64,000 nucleotides of DNA, taken from the NCBI RefSeq assembly GCF_000419525.1, contig NZ_ATTE01000001.1, forward strand, positions 2,526,655 to 2,590,654, given 5' to 3'. This DNA is from Leucothrix mucor DSM 2157 (lineage in GTDB: Bacteria; Pseudomonadota; Gammaproteobacteria; Thiotrichales; Thiotrichaceae). This document shows, one piece after another, positions 21,087-30,270 of this stretch. The position numbers and the translations under genes were made by a program. How positions within the stretch are numbered: the first letter of the stretch is position 1; each line of letters opens with the position of its first letter. The notes below the pieces were generated by a model. That model saw only the letters and a program-made list of their open reading frames with translations. It was not told the origin of the DNA and searched no databases.

Positions 21087-21977
21087 TTAGCTAGATTGCT
21101 TGACCTGAGCCATAACTTCAGCTGCAAAGTCTTCTTGCTTCTTCTCAATACCTTCACCTACTTCGTAACGCAGGAAGCTAACTACTTCCGCACCAGCAGA
21201 TTTCAGTAACTGAGCAATAGTTTGGTCGCTATCTTTAACGAAAGCCTGACCTAACAATGTTACTTCAGCAAGATACTTACGCATACGGCCTTCAACCATC
21301 TTCTCGATGATAGACATTGGCTTACCGCTGTCCTGTGCCTGAGCGATGAAGATTTCTTTTTCCTTCTCCAATACTTCAGCAGGAACATCAGCTTCAGATA
21401 CACAGATAGGACGGCTAGCAGCAATGTGCATTGCAATGTCCTTACCCAGTGCTTCGTCGCCGCCTTTCAGCACAACTGCTACACCAATACGCTCACCGTG
21501 CTGGTAGAAGTTAACCTCTGCATCAGCATCTGTTGCAGTCATCAGCTGGAAACGACGAACCTGGATGTTTTCACCGATCTTAGCAACCAAGTTGTTACGA
21601 GTTTCAGCGATAGACTCACCAGAATCCAAAGGCAACTCAGACAGTGCAGCAACATCAGCAGGCTTATCAGCCAATACTTGAGCAGCAACCGCTTCTGCAA
21701 AGCCAACGAAGTTATCATCTTTAGCAACGAAATCTGTTTCGCAGTTAACTTCAACAACAGCAGCTTCTTTCTTATCTTCGCTTAATGCGATGATAACGCG
21801 GCCTTCTGCAGCAATACGGCCAGCTTTCTTATCAGCTTTGGCAGCACCTGACTTACGCATCAGATCAATCGCAGCATCCATGTCACCATCAGTTTCGGTG
21901 AGCATTCTTTTACAGTCCATCATGCCAGCGCCAGTACGCTCGCGTAACTCTTTAACCATTGCAGCTGTAATAGCCAT
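21087..21977 (-). CDS. tsf: Translation elongation factor Ts
   Basis: EF-Ts (296 aa) exchanges GDP on EF-Tu. The N-terminal UBA-like domain has [19 protein letters not shown] (residues 9-27). The EF-Tu contact [10 protein letters not shown] is near residues 80-90, and the C-terminal module with [13 protein letters not shown] completes the protein. It lies 48 nt downstream of rpsB with no terminator between, so the two form the usual rpsB-tsf operon. Confidence 0.98.
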   Translation of the reverse strand: MAITAAMVKELRERTGAGMMDCKRMLTETDGDMDAAIDLMRKSGAAKADKKAGRIAAEGRVIIALSEDKKEAAVVEVNCETDFVAKDDNFVGFAEAVAAQVLADKPADVAALSELPLDSGESIAETRNNLVAKIGENIQVRRFQLMTATDADAEVNFYQHGERIGVAVVLKGGDEALGKDIAMHIAASRPICVSEADVPAEVLEKEKEIFIAQAQDSGKPMSIIEKMVEGRMRKYLAEVTLLGQAFVKDSDQTIAQLLKSAGAEVVSFLRYEVGEGIEKKQEDFAAEVMAQVKQSS

Positions 21978-22025
21978 AATATTAAATCCTAAATTTTAAA
22001 CGCTTATCTTGTGATAAATCTGAAC

Positions 22026-22805
22026 TTACTCAGCAGCAGCTTCTGTTGATGCTTCTGCAGCAGGTGCTTCTTCAGCAGCCGCAACTGGTACAGCAGCAGC
22101 CATATCTTCAGCGGTTGTTGCAGCACTTACGTGGCCTTCAACGATGCTGTCAGCAACGGCAGATGCATATAACTGGATCGCACGAATTGCATCGTCGTTA
22201 CCAGGAATTACATAATCAATACCAGTCAAAGCATTGTTAGTATCAACCACACCGATTACTGGAATACCCAGAGTCACAGCTTCTTTAACAGCAATATCTT
22301 CATGCCCAACGTCGATGATGAACAAAGCATCTGGCAAAGAACGCATATCTTTGATACCGCCCAAGCTCTTCTCTAGCTTGTCCAGCTCGCGAGTCAGAGT
22401 CAGAATCTCTTTCTTACCACGGCTCTGCATGGTGCCATCAGCAATCATCTTGTCTAGCTCTTGCAAGCGACGGATTGACTGCTTAACTGTTTTAAAGTTA
22501 GTCAGCATACCACCCAACCAGCGGTAGTTTACGTAAGGCATTTTACAACGAGTCGCTTCTTCGCGAACCGTGTTTTGTGCTGCACGCTTAGTACCAACGA
22601 ACAGAATTTTTCCACCACGAGCAGCCAACTTACCAGTAAAGTTCAACGCGTCGTTGAACATTGGAAGAGTCTTCTCAAGGTTGATGATATGAATCTTGTT
22701 GCGATCACCAAAGATGTACTGACCCATCTTTGGGTTCCAGTAACGAGTTTGGTGTCCGAAGTGAACGCCTGCTTCTAGCATTTGGCGCATTGTAACTTTT
22801 GCCAT
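22026..22805 (-). CDS. rpsB: 30S ribosomal protein S2
   Basis: S2 (259 aa) carries the family signatures: [20 protein letters not shown] near residues 13-32 and [11 protein letters not shown] near 181-191. The last 30 residues are an Ala/Glu-rich tail. A GAGG Shine-Dalgarno lies before the ATG at 22805. The 5' leader of about 130 nt is typical of rpsB, which in gammaproteobacteria is autoregulated by S2 through its leader; that regulation is known for the family and only inferred here. Confidence 0.98.
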   Translation of the reverse strand: MAKVTMRQMLEAGVHFGHQTRYWNPKMGQYIFGDRNKIHIINLEKTLPMFNDALNFTGKLAARGGKILFVGTKRAAQNTVREEATRCKMPYVNYRWLGGMLTNFKTVKQSIRRLQELDKMIADGTMQSRGKKEILTLTRELDKLEKSLGGIKDMRSLPDALFIIDVGHEDIAVKEAVTLGIPVIGVVDTNNALTGIDYVIPGNDDAIRAIQLYASAVADSIVEGHVSAATTAEDMAAAVPVAAAEEAPAAEASTEAAAE

Positions 22806-22944
22806 TAGATAATCCTCTATGGGTTAAGCCTCCACAAATCCCATCAAACAACTGTAAAAACAGCACCCTGTATGATGTGTCGATTCATGTGAGTATTAGG
22901 GGCTAAAATTGCCCAAAAAATAAATTTGCGTTGAACGCGCGCGC

Positions 22945-22974
22945 TTTATACCATGTTTGTTTTACTAAATCCAA
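22945..22974 (-). promoter_or_regulatory. Candidate rpsB promoter with GC-rich discriminator
   Basis: On the minus strand TTGGAT (22969-22974) and TATAAA (22945-22950) are 18 bp apart. An alternating GCGCGCGC discriminator follows the -10. A GC-rich discriminator next to the -10 is typical of stringently controlled ribosomal promoters. The position leaves a leader of about 130 nt before rpsB. Confidence 0.5.
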
Positions 22975-22994
22975 CAATCGGTAACATAAACCTA

Positions 22995-23786
22995 ATGGCT
23001 GTCACTATAAAAACCGCTGAAGAAATCGAAAAAATGCGTATCGCCGGAAAACTTGCCTCGCAAGTTCTGGACATGATTAAACCGCATGTTGTTCCCGGCG
23101 TAACGACAAATACATTAAATGACATTTGTCATGACTATATAGTTAATGAACTAGGTTCTATTCCGGCCCCGCTCAACTATGGCAACCCGCCATTCCCTAA
23201 ATCTATCTGCACCTCGCTTAACACGCAAATTTGTCACGGCATTCCCAGCGAGAAAAAGCTGAAGAAAGGTGACACGATGAATATTGACGTCACCATTATT
23301 AAAGATGGCTATCACGGCGATACCAGCCGCATGTACCACATTGGCGATGTCGCGGCTCCGGCTGCTCGCCTGAGCCATATTGCACAGGTCGCCATGTACA
23401 TTGGTATCGATATGGTTAAGCCTGGTGTTCGCTTGGGCGATATCGGCCATGCCATCCAAACTTATGCCGAAGCTCAACATACTTCAGTCGTCCGTGAGTA
23501 TTGTGGTCATGGTATTGGCGCAGTGTTTCATGAAGAGCCGCAGGTCTTACACTACGGCAAACCAAACACCGGCTTGGTATTAGAGCCTGGTATGACGTTT
23601 ACCATTGAGCCAATGATTAATCTGGGTAAGCGCGAAACTCGCCTACTGGGTGATCAGTGGACCGTAGTTACCAAAGACCGCTCACTCTCAGCACAATGGG
23701 AGCACACAATTTTAGTCACTGAAACCGGTTATGAAATTCTGACGCTTCGTGAAGAAGAAGCTAACTGGAAGACCCTATTACCATGA
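22995..23786 (+). CDS. map: Methionine aminopeptidase type I
   Basis: This enzyme removes the initiator Met from new proteins. I choose the ATG at 22995 (263 aa, beginning MAVTIKTAEEIEKMRIAGK), which matches the family length. The upstream in-frame ATG at 22953 adds 14 odd residues and lies inside the likely rpsB promoter. The five metal ligands are visible: Asp in NIDVTIIKDG, Asp in HGDTSRMY, His in GHGIGAVFHE, Glu in FTIEPMI, and Glu in QWEHTILV. It is divergent from rpsB, the common arrangement. Confidence 0.96.
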   Translation: MAVTIKTAEEIEKMRIAGKLASQVLDMIKPHVVPGVTTNTLNDICHDYIVNELGSIPAPLNYGNPPFPKSICTSLNTQICHGIPSEKKLKKGDTMNIDVTIIKDGYHGDTSRMYHIGDVAAPAARLSHIAQVAMYIGIDMVKPGVRLGDIGHAIQTYAEAQHTSVVREYCGHGIGAVFHEEPQVLHYGKPNTGLVLEPGMTFTIEPMINLGKRETRLLGDQWTVVTKDRSLSAQWEHTILVTETGYEILTLREEEANWKTLLP

Positions 23787-24310
23787 CCTTAAACCGGATG
23801 GCCAGTATTGCAGTACTTATTATAGTGTGTAGTACTGGCTTTGCGGATGACACCTCGCATCAGCAAGCCGCCGCTGAGCTATTAGAGGTCACTCACTCCG
23901 ATGAAATCGCTGCCAGCCTAATTGATGAGATGAAACAACTCATTGACGAAATCCCACATAGCGATGACCTAAGCGCAGAACAAAGCAAATTACTCACTGA
24001 CTTCAAACTGGAGATGCAGACACTGATAACCAATACCTTCGGTTGGTCTGCAATGCAGGAAGATTACAGTAAAGTCTATGCTGACGCTTACACTGAAGCA
24101 GAGCTCAAACAACTGACTGCCTTTTATAAGACTGACCTTGGGCAAAAATTGCTGGAACATGGCAATGACGTTGCCGAAGCACTGGATCTGATCCCTCAGC
24201 AACGCATCGAAACACTAATGCCACAAATGCAACAGTCCGCACAGGCAATCATGCTCAAAATAGAAGCACTTAGCACTAAAGATTCAGAAGCTACTGAAAA
24301 CACGGAATAA
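23783..24310 (+). CDS. Exported DUF2059-family protein
   Basis: This 175-residue protein starts with a signal peptide (cleavage near GFA-D, residue 22). The rest is helical and acidic. The segment DAYTEAELKQLTAFYKTDLGQKLLE, which gives the DUF2059 pattern AYT..EL..L..FY.T..G...., lies about residues 110-135. Family members are periplasmic or secreted and of unknown function. The ATG overlaps the map stop by 4 nt, so it is translated with map. Confidence 0.8.
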   Translation: MTLNRMASIAVLIIVCSTGFADDTSHQQAAAELLEVTHSDEIAASLIDEMKQLIDEIPHSDDLSAEQSKLLTDFKLEMQTLITNTFGWSAMQEDYSKVYADAYTEAELKQLTAFYKTDLGQKLLEHGNDVAEALDLIPQQRIETLMPQMQQSAQAIMLKIEALSTKDSEATENTE

Positions 24311-24415
24311 TTTATTGTCTTACATTGGCTACAGTAGGGTTCAATCTGTTGTAAAATAAACACACCACTACTCCGCAAATGCTTGACTCATTCTGGCGAA
24401 TCCTATAAGTTCGGT

Positions 24416-24515
24416 CTAAGCGTAGACGCAAATCAATGTCTACTTAGCCCGCACCTGCTTAGGGGTGCTCCGCGATGCCATCATACCAAATCATAATTCG
24501 GGGGTTACGGCATCG
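24416..24515 (+). ncRNA. Candidate structured leader or small RNA of three hairpins
   Basis: Three local inverted repeats lie in series in the 265-nt gap. The first pairs CTAAG and TAGAC (24416-24427) with GTCTA and CTTAG (24438-24447). The second pairs GCACC (24451-24455) with GGTGC (24464-24468). The third pairs CGATGCC (24473-24479) with GGCATCG (24509-24515). None is followed by a T-run. They precede the DEAD-box-derived gene by about 60 nt and could be its 5' leader, or a separate RNA. I do not recognise an Rfam family. Confidence 0.35.
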
Positions 24516-24575
24516 GAATATCTATATGTGCCGTTAGTGTATTCTTTCATTCTAAACTTTGATTAGGGATAGCAT

Positions 24576-26291
24576 GTGCCCCAACGCACTTCGCTAGGTT
24601 TTAATTTGTCATTTTCTAACTTAAATTTACAAGACAGCTTTGTTGCTTCTATTGAAGCTGCAGGTTATCAGTCGCCTACAGATCTCCAAACTAAGTTAAT
24701 TCCGTTAGTCGGAGAAAGGAAATCTGTATTGGTCTGGAGTCAATCAGCGGCAGGTAAAACTGGCGCATTTCTGATTCCCGCCGTTAATTATATTCTGGCT
24801 AATCCGCTGGAGGAAAAACGGGGTGCGCGCATTCTGATTTTGACTTCGCGACGTGATCGCGTCAGTCAAATTAACTACACCCTCAAACGACTGACCCGCG
24901 ATCATAATATGCGCTTTGGGTTTATTGTTAGCGGCCGCCCTTATCAACCACAGATGCGACTTATGCGCAGACCGTTGGATATGATGGTTGCCACCCCCGG
25001 TCGCTTAGGTGATTTGGTTGATAATAATAAAGCGGACTTCTCTCAACTGGAAATGCTGATCATTGACGATATGACCACCATTTATCAGAAGAATATGCAC
25101 CCGCTAATCAGCAAAATTATGGAACAGACGAAACGTGACTGCCCGGTCGTTGCCTTTGTGCGCTACGACGAGGAAGTTAATCATCTGGCCAGAGAGTTAC
25201 TGCCAGATGCCGTTGAGATCGAAGGTTTGGAAGGTGAAGACGAAGAGCTACCGGTAAATACCGATGACGCACTCGTTATCAATGTCCCCACACCAAAATC
25301 AACAGAAGCGCCTAAAAAGACATTCCCAGAACACCCGCAACATGTTTACGTTGCCGATGACTACACGCATAAGATCGCGTTAATGGATCATTTTCTGGAT
25401 GAGCTGGAGGGAGAGCCAACCGTTATTTATGTCTCTACCACTAAAGCGGCCTCTGTACTTCAAGATAACTTGGCCAACCTCGGACACGTCGCAGAACTGG
25501 CACATGATCTTAAGCCGAACGAAATCTCCAGCACTGATACGCCAACCCTCATTGTTTCAGATCAAAAGCCACTAGACCTGCCAGCGGGACAAGATCAACA
25601 CATTATTCATTTTGATCTGCCGTTTAAGCTAGACAACTATCGCAAGCGAATCGATAAGCACGATCAGAGCCGCGAAGACGCCATGATTATTCTGGCGGAC
25701 GGTAATGATTACGACTCATTACAGCGCATAGAAAAGGCAATCGGCTCATCAATTGAGCAGCACACTGCACCGGGCTTAGAACCTCTCAATCCATTTGTTA
25801 GCACTCAACCCGCCGCCTCAAGAAACAACAGCAACACCCGCAAGTCTAATCCCAGAACCAATACCAGTACGAATAAGCGCGCGCCAAGAGCACGCACCAG
25901 TACCGCGAATGCAAATGCAAGTACGGGAAAGAAGCCAGCTGCACCAAGAAAGAATACTCGTAAGCCTGCAGCAAAAACCGCTGGAGCGACCAATACGACT
26001 AACAATAAAACCAATACCCGCTCCCGTAGCACTGGCACCGATGACAAAGAAAACCGTCGTCAGCGCAAAGGTCCTTATGGACGCTTAAATGGCGGCGCTC
26101 AACGTAAGCGTAATGATGTTGGCGTAAGCAGTGTAGGTACGCAAGCACCTGCCGTTAGCCCCATGTCTAATAAAGAATGGGATAATGCAGTAACCAGCAA
26201 AAATAAGCCCGAGAAAGAAAAACGTGTGGTTATCCGCTATAAGGATAAGAAGCGCACCTTGGTTAAAGAAGACCCGGGCTCGGACGCTTAA
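24576..26291 (+). CDS. Degenerate DEAD-box-type protein with basic low-complexity tail
   Basis: This 571-residue protein has the layout of a DEAD-box RNA helicase: a Q-motif region (YQSPTDLQ, Q38), motif I SAAGKT (57-62), and motif Ib TPGR (140-143). However, motif II reads DDMT (164-167) instead of DEAD. The SAT of motif III is replaced by VAF, and motifs V and VI have lost the RGxD and HRxGR patterns. It is probably unable to couple ATP hydrolysis to unwinding. Residues after about 410 are a basic Asn/Thr/Arg/Lys/Ala-rich tail, likely RNA-binding. The GTG start at 24576 has AGGGA upstream; an in-frame TTG at 24606 is an alternative. The TPR gene follows 30 nt later. Confidence 0.72.
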   Translation: MPQRTSLGFNLSFSNLNLQDSFVASIEAAGYQSPTDLQTKLIPLVGERKSVLVWSQSAAGKTGAFLIPAVNYILANPLEEKRGARILILTSRRDRVSQINYTLKRLTRDHNMRFGFIVSGRPYQPQMRLMRRPLDMMVATPGRLGDLVDNNKADFSQLEMLIIDDMTTIYQKNMHPLISKIMEQTKRDCPVVAFVRYDEEVNHLARELLPDAVEIEGLEGEDEELPVNTDDALVINVPTPKSTEAPKKTFPEHPQHVYVADDYTHKIALMDHFLDELEGEPTVIYVSTTKAASVLQDNLANLGHVAELAHDLKPNEISSTDTPTLIVSDQKPLDLPAGQDQHIIHFDLPFKLDNYRKRIDKHDQSREDAMIILADGNDYDSLQRIEKAIGSSIEQHTAPGLEPLNPFVSTQPAASRNNSNTRKSNPRTNTSTNKRAPRARTSTANANASTGKKPAAPRKNTRKPAAKTAGATNTTNNKTNTRSRSTGTDDKENRRQRKGPYGRLNGGAQRKRNDVGVSSVGTQAPAVSPMSNKEWDNAVTSKNKPEKEKRVVIRYKDKKRTLVKEDPGSDA

Positions 26292-26321
26292 TCACAGCAG
26301 TAGATCTAAAGGAACTGATCA

Positions 26322-27830
26322 ATGCAGAGGGAATCATTAGCAGCGCAACGCGGACAAGGATGGCTGGTCAGTTTTGCTGCTTTAATCGTACTAAGCGCGA
26401 TTGGTGTCGTTGCTTACACCATTATCACCACACCTAAGCCAGAAGCAACTATCGTAGAGCCCACTGCTCCGGCGGTTGCACCCGCTCTGAGCAATCAAGA
26501 TTTACTGCAAATATCCCAGCAGCTTTCACTTAAATATCTCAGCAAAAAAAGCACTTCTGCCGAAGAAGATCGCCAAGCACTCAATAACACCCTGAACAAC
26601 CTCAGCCGTAGTGACTCAGCCACCGACCGACTTGCATTACAGCAATTAAAAGCGGGTGAACTGGATGAGGCAATCACTACCCTGAAAGCTCAGGCACTGG
26701 ATACCAAAGCACCTCGCGAAGCAGCCAAACACTGGCTCGACATTGGTAATTTACAGAATTTGAATTCAGGCGATGATGCATTGAGCGCTTATCAAAAGTC
26801 TGTAACATTGGACCCGGATAATATCAATGCATGGAATCGTATCGGACACCTTGAACGTCAACGCAAACAATATGATCGGGCAGAAATTGCTTACCGTAAT
26901 GTCACGCGCCTAGGAAACAACCAAAGCCAGACTCAAGCATTGGCATTGGCTAATTTTGGTTTGCTGTATCAAACTCAAAACAAAACTGAGCAAGCCATTG
27001 ATGCCTTCGCACAAGCTCTGAAAATCAATACGACGCTAAACAACAATGCTGGCATTGCTTCCAACAGCGAAAATCTTGCCAGCTTATATCGCCAGCTAAA
27101 CCAGTGGGAAAATGCCGAACAGCATTACCGCCGAGCGCTGGAGATTTATAAAGCAGATAAGCATGTCGCCAAAAGCATTGAGCTCCATGCCGCGCTAGGC
27201 AGCTTGTATCAAGCTAACCAGCAATCGGAACTGGCCCTCAGCGAGTACCAACAAGCACTAGCACTGAACGTTGAAAATCCTGATAAACGCTTTAATGCCA
27301 GCCTGTATAGCAGCATGGGAATTCTGGCACAGCAAAGTAATGAGCTAGACAAAGCAGAAGAGTATTTTAATCAGGCGTTGGCGCTGTACGAAGAAATGAA
27401 TAATCTGCGCGGAACAGCTGATCAGTTAAGTAATTTGGCCACAGTGAGCCGAAGTCGCAGGCAGTATGAAGCCAGCGAAGCACTACACCTAAAAGCAATC
27501 GCGCTGTATGAACAAGGAAAGTATCCGCAAGCCATCACTACTCAGCACACTAATCTAGGCTTTCTTTACACCGCATGGAAGAAGAACGATCTCGCCTGCA
27601 AATATTGGCGCAAGAGTGTTGAAGGCCTCACAGGAGAACGTAATAGCGCTCGTAGGGCACGGATTGAAGCAATCATTGAGCGTGACTGCCAAACTGAGGT
27701 AACAGTCCAACCTGAGACCGACGAGACTCCTGTCGCTGAAGCACTCACAACTCCAGAGCCTTCTACTACAGACACTGAGCCACCCGTTCCGGAAGCTGAG
27801 GCAGTACCAGAAAGCTCGACAACACCCTAG
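26322..27830 (+). CDS. Membrane-anchored tetratricopeptide-repeat protein
   Basis: This 502-residue protein has one membrane segment near residues 14-36 and then, after a Pro/Ala linker, at least seven TPR-like units (about residues 130-440). Examples of the repeat core are ALSAYQKSVTLDPDN, AEIAYRNVTRL and AEEYFNQALALYEE. The C-terminal 50 residues are acidic and rich in Pro, Thr and Glu. It is likely an inner-membrane scaffold facing the periplasm; partners are unknown. The gene is 30 nt after the DEAD-derived gene and is probably co-transcribed. A bidirectional terminator follows. Confidence 0.75.
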   Translation: MQRESLAAQRGQGWLVSFAALIVLSAIGVVAYTIITTPKPEATIVEPTAPAVAPALSNQDLLQISQQLSLKYLSKKSTSAEEDRQALNNTLNNLSRSDSATDRLALQQLKAGELDEAITTLKAQALDTKAPREAAKHWLDIGNLQNLNSGDDALSAYQKSVTLDPDNINAWNRIGHLERQRKQYDRAEIAYRNVTRLGNNQSQTQALALANFGLLYQTQNKTEQAIDAFAQALKINTTLNNNAGIASNSENLASLYRQLNQWENAEQHYRRALEIYKADKHVAKSIELHAALGSLYQANQQSELALSEYQQALALNVENPDKRFNASLYSSMGILAQQSNELDKAEEYFNQALALYEEMNNLRGTADQLSNLATVSRSRRQYEASEALHLKAIALYEQGKYPQAITTQHTNLGFLYTAWKKNDLACKYWRKSVEGLTGERNSARRARIEAIIERDCQTEVTVQPETDETPVAEALTTPEPSTTDTEPPVPEAEAVPESSTTP

Positions 27831-27845
27831 CCAAACAGCAGATAC

Positions 27846-27879
27846 AAAAAAGGCGGATGACATAGCATCCGCCTTTTTC
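27846..27879. terminator. Bidirectional terminator between convergent genes
   Basis: A 9-bp stem AGGCGGATG/CATCCGCCT (27851-27859 with 27866-27874) and a 6-nt loop are flanked by A- and T-runs. It ends both the TPR gene (plus strand) and the Deg-type protease gene (minus strand). Confidence 0.9.
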
Positions 27880-27901
27880 TTATTACAAGCTAAACAACAA
27901 C

Positions 27902-29476
27902 TTAAACTGCAGAACCTGCTTTAGTCGCTTTTGGTGCTTCAAGCTCTTTATCAATCTCATTCAAGTCTTCTGACTGGGCAGCACCGACGCTGTACAACTT
28001 CAGAATACTATCTTGGCTACTCAGAGCCTTCTTACGATCGATTACCACCTGATAGCCAAACTCATCTTCAAGCTTGATAAAGTCATCCTTACTGCCTTTG
28101 ATTAGCTTGTAGAACGATTTGAAGTCCTCAAAGGTATGCCCGTTCAACTTTTCAATCAGCAAGAACGATACATCATGAAAGCCTTTATTACTGTTAGCCG
28201 GTAAAACGCGTGTCAGAATAACCGCTTCTTTACGAGTTTCTGTGGGCCAGAAATTTTTCAGCGTCATAATGCGCTCATCAAAATTCACACGACGACGGCT
28301 TGCCGTAATCAAGTCATCCGTTAATGGCATAAATATGAAACCACCAACAATAAAGTAGCTTGGCTTTTCTTCAAACTTTGGTGCGGATACCAGATCAAAT
28401 GCATCTTCGGTACGAGAGAGCTTCACCACTACATCCATTGGCTTAGCATCACGAATAATACTCAGCTTCACTTCGTCACCCAGCTGGTGCATATCAACAT
28501 AATGCTCGTAAGCAATGGTTTCTTTGTAACGGAACGCAACCATGCCGTTATTAGCAATCTTATGACCATCAATAGTGGTGATGATGTCATCCTTCATCAG
28601 AATACCTTCAGCCGGTGCGCTTGGGTAAACCATTGAAACCAATACTCCACTCTGATCATCCGTTACACCGTACTTACTGCGCAGTGCCGGACTTTCAATC
28701 TCTTGATGCAAAATTCCCAGTGTTGGGAAGCCATCATAACGCTTGTCTTCCAAATCCGTCAGGAAGTGCTTAACAACCGCCGTAGGAATGATGTAGCCGA
28801 CATTTTCTGATGAGTTCATCGACTGCATAACAACACCGACGACTTTGTCACCAGACATCACAGGACCACCACTATTGCCCGGATTAATCGCAGCATCCAC
28901 TTGTACGGAAATCAGGCTGCGGCTCTTGTGTACATAGACTGAACGCTCGATACGGGACACGACACCACGAGTAACACTCAAACTATCACCACCGACCGGA
29001 TAACCGTAAGCCGTTACTTCCTGCTGAGCCTGTGGCAAATCACCAAAGCCCAATGCCTTAGTATCAAAGAAACCCGGTACCGGATCTTTTAGCGTTACGA
29101 TCGCCAAATCAGAGTCGTGAGAAATATTGGAGACAACCGCCTCATAGCGATTCGTTTCACCGTGCTTTCTCACTTCGATAAAGGTCGCATTAGAAACGAC
29201 ATGCGCATTGGTCAGAATCTGGTTACCACCGATAATAAATCCGGACCCCGTTGAACGGTCGATATAAGAATTCCAAGGCTTTAGTGTATCCACCAAATGA
29301 GACACAACAAACAGCTTAACCACCGCTTCTTTGGCGTCACCCAGCACCATTAGCTTTTTTTGTTCGGCAGCTTCCGTCTCAGCATCTGCCATTGCAGCGC
29401 TCGCCATAAATGACATCACAAAGCCTGTCATCAGCGCTATTAATAAGTTTTTCTTATAGTTAACAAGTTTGAACAT
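27902..29476 (-). CDS. Exported Deg/HtrA-type serine protease with extended C-terminus
   Basis: This 524-residue protein has a signal peptide (hydrophobic residues about 10-28, AMA-D cleavage). The trypsin-like domain has a complete triad: His92 in TNAHVV, Asp123 in HDSDLAIV and Ser202 in GNSGGP. A PDZ domain follows (about 250-355). After that comes a region of about 130 residues that resembles the second half of the Deg9/Deg10-type proteases of plants, more than E. coli DegP. It would act in the periplasm on misfolded proteins. The gene stands alone, convergent with the TPR gene. Confidence 0.85.
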   Translation of the reverse strand: MFKLVNYKKNLLIALMTGFVMSFMASAAMADAETEAAEQKKLMVLGDAKEAVVKLFVVSHLVDTLKPWNSYIDRSTGSGFIIGGNQILTNAHVVSNATFIEVRKHGETNRYEAVVSNISHDSDLAIVTLKDPVPGFFDTKALGFGDLPQAQQEVTAYGYPVGGDSLSVTRGVVSRIERSVYVHKSRSLISVQVDAAINPGNSGGPVMSGDKVVGVVMQSMNSSENVGYIIPTAVVKHFLTDLEDKRYDGFPTLGILHQEIESPALRSKYGVTDDQSGVLVSMVYPSAPAEGILMKDDIITTIDGHKIANNGMVAFRYKETIAYEHYVDMHQLGDEVKLSIIRDAKPMDVVVKLSRTEDAFDLVSAPKFEEKPSYFIVGGFIFMPLTDDLITASRRRVNFDERIMTLKNFWPTETRKEAVILTRVLPANSNKGFHDVSFLLIEKLNGHTFEDFKSFYKLIKGSKDDFIKLEDEFGYQVVIDRKKALSSQDSILKLYSVGAAQSEDLNEIDKELEAPKATKAGSAV

Positions 29477-29794
29477 ATCTTCCCCGAGGATTATTAAAAT
29501 ACTTATATGTCTTATATATCAACAACCCACACACCATCACAAGTTGTTTATGCATTATATAACCTAAAATTTAAGCAACCTAAGACAATCAACCAAAACG
29601 TTTAAAATAACTATTTAGGATACAGTGACTTATAGCGCAAACATCGACCGACTATCGCCTCGCAAATGATTCATCGCACGATTAAGCTAACAACAAGGTA
29701 AATCGCCATAGACTAATTATCAAGCAGTCACTCACCCCCCATGTGTGGCAGGACTTGATCAACTAACCCCAAATAATAAGAATGTATAAATATT
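29477..29794. other. AT-rich intergenic region
   Basis: These 318 bases separate two divergent genes and hold no convincing ORF or RNA. A direct repeat of CTTATAT (near 29501-29517) lies close to the protease start, and GGGGAAG just before its ATG is a good Shine-Dalgarno. I see nothing else. Confidence 0.4.
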
Positions 29795-30190
29795 ATGAAT
29801 GAGATTAACCCACTTCTTGAAAAGTACAATAGTCTTGTGAATGTCATTATGAACACTGACTACACTGTTAAAGAGTATATCGTCACTGAGCAAAAGATAG
29901 TGACAACACTAAAGGCGATGCGAGGCAAGCTTAGCCATGAGCACCTCCATAATATTACCCGCATCAGCAAAGTCTTAAGCTCAGAGGCCGTAATGGTTCC
30001 GATGGCTGAGACGGTCGGCTCCATTAAAAGCCAGGATTCTTTTGATTATTTGTTGGATCAGTTTCTGGAATGCCACGAGTATGAGCAAGAAAATCACGCG
30101 ACTGCCATGGCTTGTTATGAAGCGATGGTAAGGCTTGATCCAGAGCGCGTCGTCCGTGAGGGAATTGATCAGCACCCATCTTTGCTATAA
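29795..30190 (+). CDS. Hypothetical helical protein
   Basis: This 131-residue soluble protein is not one I recognise. It is predicted to be mostly helical, with no signal peptide or membrane segment. Residues 40-70 and 85-110 look like helix pairs, with a slight HEAT- or TPR-like feel (a leucine-rich segment followed by a Cys-containing HATAMACYEAM helix). The gene precedes the SulP transporter by 80 nt on the same strand and may share a transcript. The Shine-Dalgarno is weak. Confidence 0.55.
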   Translation: MNEINPLLEKYNSLVNVIMNTDYTVKEYIVTEQKIVTTLKAMRGKLSHEHLHNITRISKVLSSEAVMVPMAETVGSIKSQDSFDYLLDQFLECHEYEQENHATAMACYEAMVRLDPERVVREGIDQHPSLL

Positions 30191-30270
30191 GGACAACTTA
30201 TCGATTGTTAGAATAATCACGTGCTACACTGTTGAATTATTAATGGATGTGACGCCGATACTAGCTAACG

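Noticed and set aside
24416-24515. 6S RNA, 4.5S RNA or tmRNA
   Set aside because: The hairpins are short and separate, with no long closing stem, GNRA/GGAA SRP signature or tRNA-like ends. I kept it only as an unnamed structured region.
25805-26047. Leu/Val-rich open frame on the minus strand
   Set aside because: It is the complement of the basic low-complexity tail of the DEAD-derived protein and has no ribosome site.
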